NCBI GenBank assembly: GCA_022041995.1
Contig: CP074390.1
Span: 124,001 to 188,000, forward strand
DNA from: Cupriavidus necator
GTDB taxonomy: Bacteria; Pseudomonadota; Gammaproteobacteria; Burkholderiales; Burkholderiaceae
DNA: 64,000 bases
Direction: 5' to 3'
In this document: positions 28,837 to 37,806 of the stretch, one piece after another
Position numbering within the stretch: position 1 is the stretch's first letter
How the letters are laid out: each line of letters starts with the position of its first letter
Notes under the pieces: generated by a model
Databases searched by the model: none
Told to the model about the DNA's origin: nothing
Seen by the model: the letters and a program-made list of their open reading frames with translations, nothing else
Made by a program: the position numbers and the translations under genes

Positions 28837-30537
28837 ATGCTGGCAACTCAGGAGACACGTAAATTGAATACCAGGGCATCACAAGACGCCGCCAGCGCGG
28901 CGGCGGAGTTCGACTACATCGTGATCGGCGCGGGATCGGCGGGGTGCGCCGTGGCAGGGCGCCTGGCAGAAGACCCGAGTGCGACCGTGGCCCTGCTCGA
29001 GGCGGGGCCGCATGACCATCACTTCTCGATCTGGGCGCCGGTGGGCATCGCTGCGGTGGTGCCCAAGGCCGGCCCGCGCAACTACGCCTACTACACCGTA
29101 CCGCAACCGGGCCTGAACGGCCGCCGCTCCTACCAGCCGCGCGGGCGCGGCCTTGGCGGCAGTTCATCGATCAACGGCATGGTCTATATCCGCGGCCATC
29201 GGCGAGACTACGACGACTGGGCCGCGCTGGGTTGCCGGGGCTGGGGTTTCGACGACGTCCTGCCCTACTTCCGCCGCAGCGAGCACAATCCCCGCCTGGC
29301 CGGCCACGAACATCCGCTGCACGGCAATGACGGGCCGCTGCACGTGAGCGACTTGCGCTCGCCCAATCCGTTTGCGCGGCGCTTTGTCCAGGCAGCGATC
29401 CAGGCCGGCCTGCCTCACAACGACGACTTCAATGGCCACAGCCAGGAAGGCGCCGGCCTGTACCAGGTGACGCAGCGCAACGGCGAACGCTGGAACGCGG
29501 CGCGGGCCTACCTGCACAGCGGCAATGCAGCGGACACGGCGCTGAATGGCGGCCGTCGCGGCCTGGCGGTGCTGACCGATACGCAAGCCCTGCGGATCGT
29601 GTTCGAAGGCAAGCGCGCTGTCGGCGTGGAAGTCGTGCGCGGTGGGGCGGTGCAGATCCTGCGCGCACGGCGCGAGATCGTGGTCAGCAGCGGCGCCTTC
29701 AACTCGCCGCAGTTGCTGCTGGCGTCCGGCATCGGTCCGGCCGCGCAGCTGCGCAGCTTCGGCATCGGTGTGGTCCATGACCTCCCGGGCGTGGGCGAGA
29801 ACCTGCAGGACCACCTCGACATCATCGTCAACAAACAGCTGCAAACGACTGAGCTGTTCGGCAAGACCGGCCGCGGCATGCTGCGGCTGGCACGCGAAGT
29901 GATGCGCTACCGGCGCACCCGCACCGGCATGGTGTCGTCAAATATCGCCGAGGCCGGTGCCTTCCTGCGCAGCCGCCCCGAGCTGGACATCCCGGATGTG
30001 CAGCTGCACTTTGCCGTGGCGCTGCTCGGCAACCGCAGCCTGGGCAATCTCGGCCACGGCTACTCCTGTCACGCCTGCGTGCTGCGCCCGACGAGCCGCG
30101 GCCATGTGCGCCTGCGCAGCGCCGACATGCGCGAGACGCCGGTGATCGATCCGCGCTTCCTGTCGGCCGAGGAAGACATGGCCGGCATGGTCGAGGGCGT
30201 GCGGGCCATCCGCCGCATCTTTGCGCAGCCCGCACTGGCGCAGCACGGCGGGCGCGAAGTCCTGACCGACGCTTTCGGTCCCGACAGCGGCAATGAAGCC
30301 GCCATCCGCGACTTCGTGCGCGCGCACGCGGACACGGTCTACCACCCGGTCGGCACCTGCAAGATGGGCGTCGACAACATGGCGGTGGTCGACCCGGCGC
30401 TGCGCGTGCATGGTGTGGAGGGCCTGCGCGTCGCTGACGCGTCAATCATGCCGACGCTGATCGGCGGCAATACCAACGCCCCCGCCATCATGATCGGCGA
30501 AAAGGCTGCGGACCTGATCAAGGCCTCGCACCGCTGA
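28837..30537 (+). CDS. GMC-family FAD oxidoreductase (choline dehydrogenase-like)
   Basis: The product (566 residues from ATG 28837) is a glucose-methanol-choline oxidoreductase. The FAD Rossmann motif is in 'DYIVIGAGSAGCAVAGRL', the second GMC signature in 'GAFNSPQLLLASGIGP', and the catalytic His in 'VYHPVGTCKMG', with Asn in 'GGNTNAPAIM'. It would oxidise an alcohol to an aldehyde, which the aldehyde dehydrogenase two genes downstream could take further. The start is ambiguous: TTG 28864 has the better ribosome site (GGAG, 9 bases upstream). First gene of a three-gene operon controlled by the divergent GntR protein. Confidence 0.93.
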   Translation: MLATQETRKLNTRASQDAASAAAEFDYIVIGAGSAGCAVAGRLAEDPSATVALLEAGPHDHHFSIWAPVGIAAVVPKAGPRNYAYYTVPQPGLNGRRSYQPRGRGLGGSSSINGMVYIRGHRRDYDDWAALGCRGWGFDDVLPYFRRSEHNPRLAGHEHPLHGNDGPLHVSDLRSPNPFARRFVQAAIQAGLPHNDDFNGHSQEGAGLYQVTQRNGERWNAARAYLHSGNAADTALNGGRRGLAVLTDTQALRIVFEGKRAVGVEVVRGGAVQILRARREIVVSSGAFNSPQLLLASGIGPAAQLRSFGIGVVHDLPGVGENLQDHLDIIVNKQLQTTELFGKTGRGMLRLAREVMRYRRTRTGMVSSNIAEAGAFLRSRPELDIPDVQLHFAVALLGNRSLGNLGHGYSCHACVLRPTSRGHVRLRSADMRETPVIDPRFLSAEEDMAGMVEGVRAIRRIFAQPALAQHGGREVLTDAFGPDSGNEAAIRDFVRAHADTVYHPVGTCKMGVDNMAVVDPALRVHGVEGLRVADASIMPTLIGGNTNAPAIMIGEKAADLIKASHR

Positions 30538-30586
30538 GACGGCCATCCCCCCTGCATTGGCAACCACAACACGGAGGAGACACCCC

Positions 30587-31498
30587 ATGCAAGCCACTGC
30601 CGCAGTCACCATCAGCGCGCAAGCCTATCGCGCGCTGGACAATGAAGCCTTTCCCTTTACCGTGCGCCGCTGCACGCCGACAATCGGCGCCGACATCGAA
30701 GGCATCGATTTCCGCGAGCCGCTGGACGACGACACCTACCTGTCGCTGCGCCGCGCGCTGCTGAAGTACAAGGTGCTGTTCTTCCGCAAGCAGGCGATCA
30801 CCCCGGCTCAGCACGTGGCCGCGGCGCGCCGCTTCGGCACGCTGGAAACGCATCCGATGCTCACCAACCATCCGGAACTGCCCGAGCTGGTTGTCTTCGG
30901 CCGCGACGGGCAGACGCGCGGGCGCGAGAACCTGTATCACTCCGACGTGTCCTGGCGCGAGATCCCGTCGATGGGTTCGATGTTGCGCTGCCTGGAATGC
31001 CCGGAGGTCGGCGGCGACACGCTCTGGATCAACATGGCCGCCGCCTACGAGAACCTGCCGCAGGATGTGAAGGTCCGCATCGCCAACCTGAAGGCCGTGC
31101 ATGACGCGATGCCGACCTTCGGCGCGTCGATGAGCGACGAGAAGTACGCGGAGATGCGCGCCAAGTATCCGCCGATGGTGCACCCGGTGGTACGCACCCA
31201 CCCCGAAACCGGCGAGAAGATCCTGTTCGTCAACGAAGCCTTCACCACGCATTTCGCCAACTTCGTCAAGGAACAGCCCTATCGCTTCGGTTCCGATTAC
31301 CGGCCCGCCGAACTGGACCTGCTGCAGTACCTGTACCGCCAGGCGGCCGCGCCGGAGTACCAGGTGCGCCTGCGCTGGCAGCCGGACACGATCGCGCTCT
31401 GGGACAACCGCTCCACGCAGCACTATGCCGTGCAGGATTACTTCCCGGCCGTGCGCCACATGAACCGCGCCACCATCATCGGCGACCGTCCGGTCTGA
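30587..31498 (+). CDS. TauD/TfdA-family Fe(II)/2-oxoglutarate dioxygenase
   Basis: The 303-residue product has the iron ligands His and Asp in 'NLYHSDVSW' (near residue 110) and the distal His in 'LWDNRSTQHYAVQDY', followed by the 2-oxoglutarate-binding Arg in 'RHMNRATIIGD'. It hydroxylates a carbon next to a heteroatom, releasing for example sulfite, an amine or a phenol. The substrate is unknown. ATG 30587 has a GGAGGAG site; the frame from 30557 lacks one. It sits 49 bases after the GMC gene and 30 bases before the aldehyde dehydrogenase gene. Confidence 0.92.
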   Translation: MQATAAVTISAQAYRALDNEAFPFTVRRCTPTIGADIEGIDFREPLDDDTYLSLRRALLKYKVLFFRKQAITPAQHVAAARRFGTLETHPMLTNHPELPELVVFGRDGQTRGRENLYHSDVSWREIPSMGSMLRCLECPEVGGDTLWINMAAAYENLPQDVKVRIANLKAVHDAMPTFGASMSDEKYAEMRAKYPPMVHPVVRTHPETGEKILFVNEAFTTHFANFVKEQPYRFGSDYRPAELDLLQYLYRQAAAPEYQVRLRWQPDTIALWDNRSTQHYAVQDYFPAVRHMNRATIIGDRPV

Positions 31499-31528
31499 CC
31501 GAACGCCAACCCATCCGAGGCAACCGGC

Positions 31529-32950
31529 ATGCATATCGTCGACAAGTTCTATATCAATGGCAAGTGGGTGCAGCCCGCAGCGGGCGCGACCCAGGCCGAC
31601 ATCACCGACCCGGCCACCGAAGCGATCGCCGGCAAGCTCGCCATGGGCACCGCGGCAGACGTGGACCAGGCCGTGGCCGCAGCGCGCGCGGCATTCCCGG
31701 CCTGGTCGGTGTCCACGCGTGAAACGCGCATCGACCTGCTCGAACGCATCATCGCCGCCTACCAGGCGCGCATGGGCGAGCTGGCGCAGGCGGTGCGCCA
31801 GGAGATCGGTGCGCCGATCACGCTGGCCACCAACCTGCAGGCCGCGATCGGCCTGGCACAGCTGCAGGCAACGCTGCAGGCGCTGCGCGAGTTCGAGTTC
31901 GAAACCACGCGCGGCAAGAGCTACATCCTGCGCGAAGCCATCGGCGTGGCGGCGCTGATCACGCCGTGGAACTGGCCGCTGAACCAGATCGCGGCCAAGG
32001 TGGCGCCGGCGCTGGCGGCGGGTTGCACCGTGGTGCTCAAGCCATCCGAGATCGCGCCGCTGGACGCCCGGATCTTCGCCGAGATCATGGATGCCGCGCA
32101 GACGCCGCCGGGTGTCTTCAACATGATCTATGGCGAGGGCCGCGCGGTGGGCGCCGCGCTGTCGTCGCATCCCGAGGTCGACATGGTCTCCATCACCGGC
32201 TCGACCCGGGCCGGCGTGGAAGTGGCCATCAGCGCCGCGCCCACGGTCAAGCGCGTGGCGCAAGAACTGGGCGGCAAGTCGCCGATGATCATCCTGGACG
32301 ATGCCGACCTGCAGGCAGCAGTGACCAGCGGCGTGGCGCAGTGCATGGTCAACACCGGACAGACCTGCATCGCGCCGACGCGCATGCTGGTGCCGCGCTC
32401 GCGCTATGAGCAGGCCGTGCAGATCGCCACCGCCGTGGCCAGCGCGGTGAAGGTGGGCGACCCGTCCGACCCCGAAACCAAGATGGGCCCGATCTCCAAC
32501 CGCGGCCAGTTCGACAAGGTGCAGCGCCTGATCGGGGCAGGCATCGAGGAAGGCGCGCGCGTGGCCGCAGGCGGCCCCGGCCGCCCCGACGGGCTGGAAC
32601 GCGGCTTCTATGCGCGCCCGACCATCTTTGCCGACGTGCGCAATCACATGGCCATTGCCCGCGAAGAGATCTTCGGGCCGGTGATGTGCCTGCTGCCGTA
32701 CGACACCGAAGACGAGGCCGTGGCCATCGCCAATGACACCGAGTTCGGCCTGGCCGCCTACATCGCCTCGTCCGACCCGGCGCGCACGCGCAAGCTGGCG
32801 GCCCGCCTGCGCGCCGGCAGCGTGCGCATCAACGGCGCGATGATGGACATCACCGCACCGTTCGGCGGCTACAAGACGTCCGGCAACGGGCGCGAATACG
32901 GCCCCGAAGGCATTGCCGAGTTCCTTGAGACCAAGACGGTGACTGGCTGA
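31529..32950 (+). CDS. NAD(P)-dependent aldehyde dehydrogenase
   Basis: The 473-residue ALDH-superfamily enzyme has catalytic Cys in 'NTGQTCIAPTRM', the general-base Glu in 'AQELGGKSPMI' and the cofactor motif in 'FNMIYGEGRAVG...SITGSTRAG'. It oxidises an aldehyde to the acid. As the third gene of the GMC/TauD operon it probably finishes the oxidation of an alcohol- or heteroatom-containing substrate. Confidence 0.94.
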   Translation: MHIVDKFYINGKWVQPAAGATQADITDPATEAIAGKLAMGTAADVDQAVAAARAAFPAWSVSTRETRIDLLERIIAAYQARMGELAQAVRQEIGAPITLATNLQAAIGLAQLQATLQALREFEFETTRGKSYILREAIGVAALITPWNWPLNQIAAKVAPALAAGCTVVLKPSEIAPLDARIFAEIMDAAQTPPGVFNMIYGEGRAVGAALSSHPEVDMVSITGSTRAGVEVAISAAPTVKRVAQELGGKSPMIILDDADLQAAVTSGVAQCMVNTGQTCIAPTRMLVPRSRYEQAVQIATAVASAVKVGDPSDPETKMGPISNRGQFDKVQRLIGAGIEEGARVAAGGPGRPDGLERGFYARPTIFADVRNHMAIAREEIFGPVMCLLPYDTEDEAVAIANDTEFGLAAYIASSDPARTRKLAARLRAGSVRINGAMMDITAPFGGYKTSGNGREYGPEGIAEFLETKTVTG

Positions 32951-32980
32951 GCCTGCGCGCCCCGCCTGCAGTCACCGGAC

Positions 32981-33019
32981 CACCCGGCCGTGCAGCGCCA
33001 TGCTGCCGGCCGGGCGGTG
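32981..33019 (+). terminator. GC-rich hairpin after the GMC/TauD/ALDH operon
   Basis: An imperfect inverted repeat, cacccggccgtgcagc against gctgccggccgggcggtg around gccat, lies 30 bases after the aldehyde dehydrogenase stop. The stem is strong, but no T-run follows, so termination is likely but not certain. Confidence 0.4.
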
Positions 33020-33143
33020 TCGCTAGTAAGGCGCCTCGCTGCCGCGCTTGTCTGACATGCACAGGCGGCGGCGTCCGACAGCCGCCACCTTCCAGCCAGC
33101 TATCTTCATAGCAGCGCCCGGCCTTTTGCCAGGGCGCCCGGCC

Positions 33144-34379
33144 ATGTCGACCATCCCCGATTCCGCGGCGCCTTCGCTGCCCCCTGCCCCGCCCGTTCCG
33201 TTGCCCGCCGACGGTAGCCCGCATGCCGGCGCCGACACCGAGGGCGCCGGTGGGCCTCGCACGGTGGGAGAGATGCCTGGCACCGTCGCGCCGGCCGACG
33301 CCGTCACCGCCTCGCTGCACCGTGCCAGCCTGGCGCTGGTGGTACTGGCCACGCTCCTTTCGCTGTACGCCGTGCATATCGCACGCGACTTTCTCATTCC
33401 GGTGGTGCTCGCGATCGTTCTGGCCTACCTGCTGGACCCGCTGGTCTGCGCGCTGCAGCGGCTGGGCCTGCCGCGCGCGCTGGCAGGCACCGTGGTGCTG
33501 CTGGCCGTGCTGAGCGCCCTGCTCAGCGGCGCCTACCTGCTGCAGGGGCAGGTGGAATCGATCGTCAACAGCCTGCCCGAGACGGCCAGCAAGCTGTCGC
33601 GCTCGGTGGGCGCGCTGATGAGCGGCGACGATTCCATGTGGCAGAAGGTACGCCGTGCAGCCACCGTCCTCAGCGGCACCGGCCAACCCCCGCCCGCGCG
33701 CGGCACGCACGTGGTGGTGGAGCAATCGCCCGCCCAGATCCAGAACATGCTGCTGGCCGGTTCGGTCAGCATCTTCACCATGGCCGGACAGGCGGTGGTG
33801 GTGGTCTTCCTGCTGTACTTCCTGCTGCTGGCCGGCGATACCTTCAAGCGCAAGTTCATCAAGATGACCGGGACCACCATCTCCGAAAAGAAGATCAGCG
33901 TGCACATGCTGGACGAGGTCAACCACTCCATCCGCCGCTATATGGGCATGCTGCTGGTGACCAATGCGGGCCTGGGCGCCTGTACCTGGTTGCTGCTGAA
34001 GTGGCTGGGCGTGCACAACGCGGGCAGCTGGGCGACTGCGGCTGCGGCGCTGCACCTGGTGCCCTACTTCGGCGCCATGGCGATCGCGGCGTGCCTGGGA
34101 GTGGTGACCTTCATGCAGTTCGGCACGCTCGGCATGGCGGCCGCGGCTGCGTTCGGATCACTACTGATCGCCACGCTGATCGGATCGGTCATCACCACCT
34201 GGATGACCGGCCGCATGGCGCGCATGAACGCGGTGGCCGTATTTGTTGCACTGCTCCTGTTCACCTGGCTCTGGGGCGTATGGGGCATGTTGCTCGCCAT
34301 CCCGCTAATTACCATCGCCAAGGTGGTAGCCGATCACATTGAAGGACTTGAAGTGATGGCAGAGTTCCTTGGCGAATAG
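33144..34379 (+). CDS. AI-2E family permease (YdiK/PerM-like)
   Basis: The 411-residue inner-membrane protein has a Pro-rich N-terminal tail (about 60 residues) and about seven to eight hydrophobic segments, e.g. 'LALVVLATLLSLYAVHIA' and 'DFLIPVVLAIVLAYLLDPLV', ending with the typical 'WGVWGMLLAIPLITIAKVV'. Members export small molecules or ions; some are Na+/H+ antiporters, and the AI-2 role applies to few. ATG 33144 is the most plausible start, although a later one near residue 45 is possible. It stands alone, with no clear operon partners. Confidence 0.88.
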   Translation: MSTIPDSAAPSLPPAPPVPLPADGSPHAGADTEGAGGPRTVGEMPGTVAPADAVTASLHRASLALVVLATLLSLYAVHIARDFLIPVVLAIVLAYLLDPLVCALQRLGLPRALAGTVVLLAVLSALLSGAYLLQGQVESIVNSLPETASKLSRSVGALMSGDDSMWQKVRRAATVLSGTGQPPPARGTHVVVEQSPAQIQNMLLAGSVSIFTMAGQAVVVVFLLYFLLLAGDTFKRKFIKMTGTTISEKKISVHMLDEVNHSIRRYMGMLLVTNAGLGACTWLLLKWLGVHNAGSWATAAAALHLVPYFGAMAIAACLGVVTFMQFGTLGMAAAAAFGSLLIATLIGSVITTWMTGRMARMNAVAVFVALLLFTWLWGVWGMLLAIPLITIAKVVADHIEGLEVMAEFLGE

Positions 34380-34484
34380 CCGTTGCGCCGCCGCCCACGG
34401 CACTATCGTTCCGCCGCTATACTGGAAAAACGAATGCTGCACCACAGCATTCTTGCTGCGCCGGGGATCGTGCGGAGGAAAACA

Positions 34485-34703
34485 ATGATGTCTTTATGCG
34501 ACCTGTGCGAGTCGCAGCTGGACCGGCCTGGCCACGTGCCGCCGCATCCCAGGCTGGTGCTGTCGGCGACCTTGCGCACCACCAGCGGCCAGAATGCGTT
34601 TGTGTACCGTTGCGGGCACTGCGGCCAGACACTGCTGCTGGCCTCGCCCGATGGCGAGGCGCCCGACCGCTGGACCCGGCTGGACGCCGACGGATGGGAC
34701 TGA
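34485..34703 (+). CDS. Small protein with two CxxC pairs (zinc-ribbon-like)
   Basis: The 72-residue product has Cys5-x2-Cys8 and Cys43-x2-Cys46, a layout typical of a zinc ribbon. I do not recognise the family. The start is supported by GGAGGAAAACA directly before two ATGs (34485 and 34488). It could be a small regulator or metal-binding protein, but no function can be assigned. Confidence 0.75.
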   Translation: MMSLCDLCESQLDRPGHVPPHPRLVLSATLRTTSGQNAFVYRCGHCGQTLLLASPDGEAPDRWTRLDADGWD

Positions 34704-34725
34704 GCGGGATGGCCGGCCGGCTGAC

Positions 34726-34745
34726 TTGCGCTTGCGGTAGCGCAA
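34726..34745. repeat. Inverted repeat upstream of the DUF3079 gene
   Basis: TTGCGC and GCGCAA flank an 8-base spacer, 56 bases before the DUF3079 start codon. It could be an operator or a short hairpin ending the preceding transcript. Confidence 0.35.
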
Positions 34746-34801
34746 ATCGACGGCTTGCAGGTGTGGGCATAATCGTCCCAGCAGTTTCCCAACCGCAAGC
34801 C

Positions 34802-35032
34802 ATGGCCAAGAAATTTCCCCTGCATCCCCGCCACCCTGAGCGCATCTGCTGGGGTTGCGACAAGTACTGCCCCGTAGACGACATGGGCTGCGGCAACGGC
34901 TCCAGCCGCACGCAGCACCCCATTGAACTGCTCGGCGACGACTGGCTGGAGTGCGGCGACTGGGATATCGAGGCACCGTCCACGGCCGCACCTGCCGGCC
35001 CGCCCAAGACCTCCACCAAGACCTCTACCTAG
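34802..35032 (+). CDS. DUF3079 family protein
   Basis: The 76-residue product 'MAKKFPLHPRHPERICWGCD...' has four clustered cysteines, Cys16, Cys19, Cys23 and Cys30, which could hold a metal or cluster. It also has 'RTQHPIELLGDDW', the wording I remember for DUF3079 proteins of Burkholderiales and Pseudomonas. The C-terminus ends in a short repeat (KTSTKTST). The function is unknown. A perfect 12-base palindrome CTACCTAGGTAG (35025-35036) covers its stop codon. Confidence 0.82.
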   Translation: MAKKFPLHPRHPERICWGCDKYCPVDDMGCGNGSSRTQHPIELLGDDWLECGDWDIEAPSTAAPAGPPKTSTKTST

Positions 35033-35104
35033 GTAGCCGGACTACAATCGTTGTCTCAGGCATCCACAAGACGCCGGGCACCGCCGGCATCCACCGAGAC
35101 AACC

Positions 35105-36553
35105 ATGCTGAACCTCCAGGACTCCTCGCTGCTGCGGCAGCAGTGCTATATCGACGGCCGCTGGATCGATGGCGAGCGCCGCATCGACGTCACCAACCCT
35201 GCCACCGGCGAACGCGTGGGACAGGTCCCGCAACTGGGCGCCGATGAAACCCGCCACGCCATCGAAGCCGCCAACCGCGCGCTGCCGGCATGGCGCGCCC
35301 GCACCGCCAAGGAGCGCTCGGCGCTGCTGCGCAAATGGTTCGAACTGATCATGGCCAGCCAGGAAGACCTGGCGCGCATCATGACTGCCGAACAGGGCAA
35401 GCCGATCGCCGAAGCGCGCGGCGAAATCGCCTACGCGGCCTCGTTTATTGAATGGTTTGCCGAGGAAGGCAAGCGCGTCTATGGCGACACCATCCCGGCG
35501 CCGGTCAGCAACCAGCGCATTGTCGTGACCAAGGAGCCTGTGGGGGTATGCGCGGCCATCACGCCGTGGAACTTCCCCGCTGCCATGATCACGCGCAAGG
35601 CCGGCCCGGCCCTGGCGGTGGGTTGCACCATGGTGCTCAAGCCGGCGTCGCAAACCCCGCTGACAGCGCTGGCGCTGGTGGCCCTGGCCGAGCGCGCGGG
35701 CATTCCGGCCGGGGTGTTGTCGGTGGTGACCGGCTCGGCCGGCGCCATTGGCGGCGAGATGAGCAGCAACCCGCTGGTGCGCAAGCTCACCTTCACCGGG
35801 TCGACCGAGGTTGGCCGCATGCTGATGGCCCAGACCGCGTCGACGATCAAGAAGGTATCGATGGAGCTGGGCGGCAATGCCCCCTTTATCGTGTTCGACG
35901 ATGCCGACCTGGACGCGGCGGTGGAAGGCGCGATCGTGTCCAAGTACCGCAATGCCGGCCAGACTTGCGTCTGCGCCAACCGCATCTACGTGCAGGCAGG
36001 CGTGTATGACGCGTTTGCGCAGAAGCTGGTGGCGGCAGTGGCGGCCCTGAAGGTCGGCAACGGCATGGACGACGGCGTGCGCATCGGGCCGCTGATCGAC
36101 GACAAGGCCGTGGCCAAGGTGGAAGAGCATATCGCCGACGCGCTCGGCAAGGGCGCGCGCCTGCTGCAGGGCGGCGAGCGCCATGCGCTGGGGCATTCGT
36201 TCTTCCAGCCGACCGTGCTGGCCGACGTCGGCCCCGGCATGCTGGTCGCGCGCGAGGAAACCTTCGGCCCGCTGGCGCCGCTGTTCCGCTTCGAGACCGA
36301 GGATGACGTCGTCGCCATGGCCAACGACACCGAGTTCGGCCTGGCCAGCTACTTCTATGCCCGCGACCTGGGCCGGGTCTGGCGCGTCTCCGAACGTTTG
36401 GAATACGGCATGGTGGGCGTCAATACCGGCCTGATCTCCAACGAAGTGGCGCCGTTCGGCGGCGTCAAGCAGTCTGGCGTGGGCCGCGAGGGCTCGCACT
36501 ACGGCATCGAGGATTACCTGGTCATCAAGTACACCTGCATGGCCGGTATCTGA
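35105..36553 (+). CDS. gabD: NAD(P)-dependent succinate-semialdehyde dehydrogenase
   Basis: The 482-residue ALDH has catalytic Cys in 'NAGQTCVCANRIYVQAG', Glu in 'MELGGNAPFIVFDDAD' and the GabD-type 'TPWNFPAAMITRKAGPALA'. It oxidises succinic semialdehyde to succinate in 4-aminobutyrate breakdown; glutarate semialdehyde is a possible alternative. No gabT aminotransferase is adjacent, so the gene seems to be a stand-alone copy. ATG 35105 is chosen because it precedes the conserved 'LLRQQCYIDGRWIDG'. Confidence 0.93.
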   Translation: MLNLQDSSLLRQQCYIDGRWIDGERRIDVTNPATGERVGQVPQLGADETRHAIEAANRALPAWRARTAKERSALLRKWFELIMASQEDLARIMTAEQGKPIAEARGEIAYAASFIEWFAEEGKRVYGDTIPAPVSNQRIVVTKEPVGVCAAITPWNFPAAMITRKAGPALAVGCTMVLKPASQTPLTALALVALAERAGIPAGVLSVVTGSAGAIGGEMSSNPLVRKLTFTGSTEVGRMLMAQTASTIKKVSMELGGNAPFIVFDDADLDAAVEGAIVSKYRNAGQTCVCANRIYVQAGVYDAFAQKLVAAVAALKVGNGMDDGVRIGPLIDDKAVAKVEEHIADALGKGARLLQGGERHALGHSFFQPTVLADVGPGMLVAREETFGPLAPLFRFETEDDVVAMANDTEFGLASYFYARDLGRVWRVSERLEYGMVGVNTGLISNEVAPFGGVKQSGVGREGSHYGIEDYLVIKYTCMAGI

Positions 36554-36565
36554 CCTTGTCGCGCC

Positions 36566-37408
36566 TCAGCACGCCGTGTCCGCGCGCACGGCGCGCCGGG
36601 GCTCGGGGCACCGCCCGCCGTGCCGGAAGGTGTCGCGAAAGCGCGCGATCCGGTCATGGACACGCTGCATCTGCTCCAGCTGGTAGCTGGCGCGCGCAGC
36701 GCTGTAACAGGTGCCGAACTCATACAGGGCGTCATCCGCGGCGCGAGACAGTCCTTCCAGTGCCTGCGCCAGTTCCCGCCCTTCCACGCTGCGGTGTCGG
36801 CGCAGGCGCCAGGACAGGGTCTCCTGGCCCTGCGCAAGCAGGCTCTGCTCAAGGTAGCCAAGCTGCTCGGCAACGGCCTGCACGCCATGCAGCGCCGACA
36901 GGTAGGCACACACCACCGCGAGCCGCTGGCTCATCTCCCCGCCCCGGCCCAGCAGTTCGCGCGCACAGGTGCGCAAGGTATCCGCTTCGAACGATTTGCC
37001 TTCGTCGGTGGCTTCCTGCGCATAGGCGGCCAGCGGCAGCACCGTGACTGCCAGCCCTGGCGGCAGCACGCTGGTGAAACGGCTGGCGATCGCGTGCTGC
37101 AACGTGCTGTCCAGTTCGCAGCAGGTCGGCACAGCGGCATCGACATAGAATTCCAGCGCCTCCAGCCGCCCGTGGCCCGTCGACACCACGGCACGTGCAG
37201 GCGGATGCCCGGCCATCGCAAGCACCTCGAGGCCGGCCTCGACACAGCGCTGCGCATCGGGCTCTGCCCCCAGTGCCTGGACAATATCCTGCATCTGCAG
37301 CGTGCCCGTGATTTCCATGCGCGTTGTCCCGGGCAGGTGGTCTTCCCTGCGGCCGGGGTCGATCGCCATCCGCCTCCATTCGACTTGCGTCATCGCATTG
37401 CCCGTCAT
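36566..37408 (-). CDS. Protein of unknown function in the fnr-flhD operon
   Basis: The 280-residue soluble protein is of no family I recognise. Its N-terminal third ('EITGTLQMQDIVQALGA' onward) is mixed, with an adjacent Cys pair in 'VPTCCELDST'. The C-terminal half is predicted to be largely helical and rich in Arg, Gln and Glu. There is no signal peptide or membrane segment. It follows flhD by 22 bases with a GGAGG site just before ATG 37408, so it is the third gene of an fnr - flhD operon. It is not FlhC: the FlhC cysteine cluster and its sequence pattern are absent. Confidence 0.75.
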   Translation of the reverse strand: MTGNAMTQVEWRRMAIDPGRREDHLPGTTRMEITGTLQMQDIVQALGAEPDAQRCVEAGLEVLAMAGHPPARAVVSTGHGRLEALEFYVDAAVPTCCELDSTLQHAIASRFTSVLPPGLAVTVLPLAAYAQEATDEGKSFEADTLRTCARELLGRGGEMSQRLAVVCAYLSALHGVQAVAEQLGYLEQSLLAQGQETLSWRLRRHRSVEGRELAQALEGLSRAADDALYEFGTCYSAARASYQLEQMQRVHDRIARFRDTFRHGGRCPEPRRAVRADTAC

Positions 37409-37430
37409 ACAGCCTCCGATTTTGGTTCCA

Positions 37431-37784
37431 CTACCCGCGCTGCGCGGTCATCACGATGGCCGCGTGCATGTTCTGCAGGGGATGCAGCGGCTCAGCGCCG
37501 GTCAGCGCGGCCAGCAGCATGCTGTCTTCCAGCCGGAAACGGCACAGCACCAGGTTGGAGCGCGCCAGCGCCACCATCTGCTGCGGCGTGAGCGCGGCCA
37601 GCACCCGGCCCACTTCGCGCCCGATGCCGAGCCGGAACAGGGCCTCGGCCTCGTTCTCGCGCATCAGCCGCTGCACCAGCAGCAGGTAGGAGAGGTTCAG
37701 GTCCTTGATTTCCCGCAGGCTCTCGCTGACCGGGTCGCTGGCCGGCTCTTCACCCGCGGTGCCAGCCTGTATTGCACGTTCCAT
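37431..37784 (-). CDS. flhD: FlhD-type flagellar transcriptional regulator
   Basis: The 117-residue product matches FlhD in its core: 'EIKDLNLSYLLLVQRLMREN', 'EALFRLGIGREVGRVLAALTPQQMVALARSN' and 'CRFRLED'. FlhD normally acts as the FlhD4C2 master activator of flagellar genes. No flhC lies beside it, which is unusual. Start ATG 37784 has a GAGGA site 5 bases upstream; ATG 37814, overlapping the end of the FNR gene, is the alternative. The neighbours suggest control by, or output from, an oxygen-responsive regulator. Confidence 0.88.
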   Translation of the reverse strand: MERAIQAGTAGEEPASDPVSESLREIKDLNLSYLLLVQRLMRENEAEALFRLGIGREVGRVLAALTPQQMVALARSNLVLCRFRLEDSMLLAALTGAEPLHPLQNMHAAIVMTAQRG

Positions 37785-37806
37785 TCCGTCCTCTCGCTTG
37801 CCGGGG

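Noticed and set aside
30518-32647. 709-codon open frame on the minus strand opposite the TauD and ALDH genes
   Set aside because: Shadow frame of high-GC coding sequence; both sense genes carry intact catalytic motifs and ribosome sites.
36566-37408. FlhC encoded after flhD
   Set aside because: The protein is longer than FlhC (280 against about 190 residues) and lacks the FlhC C-terminal four-cysteine zinc site and sequence pattern.
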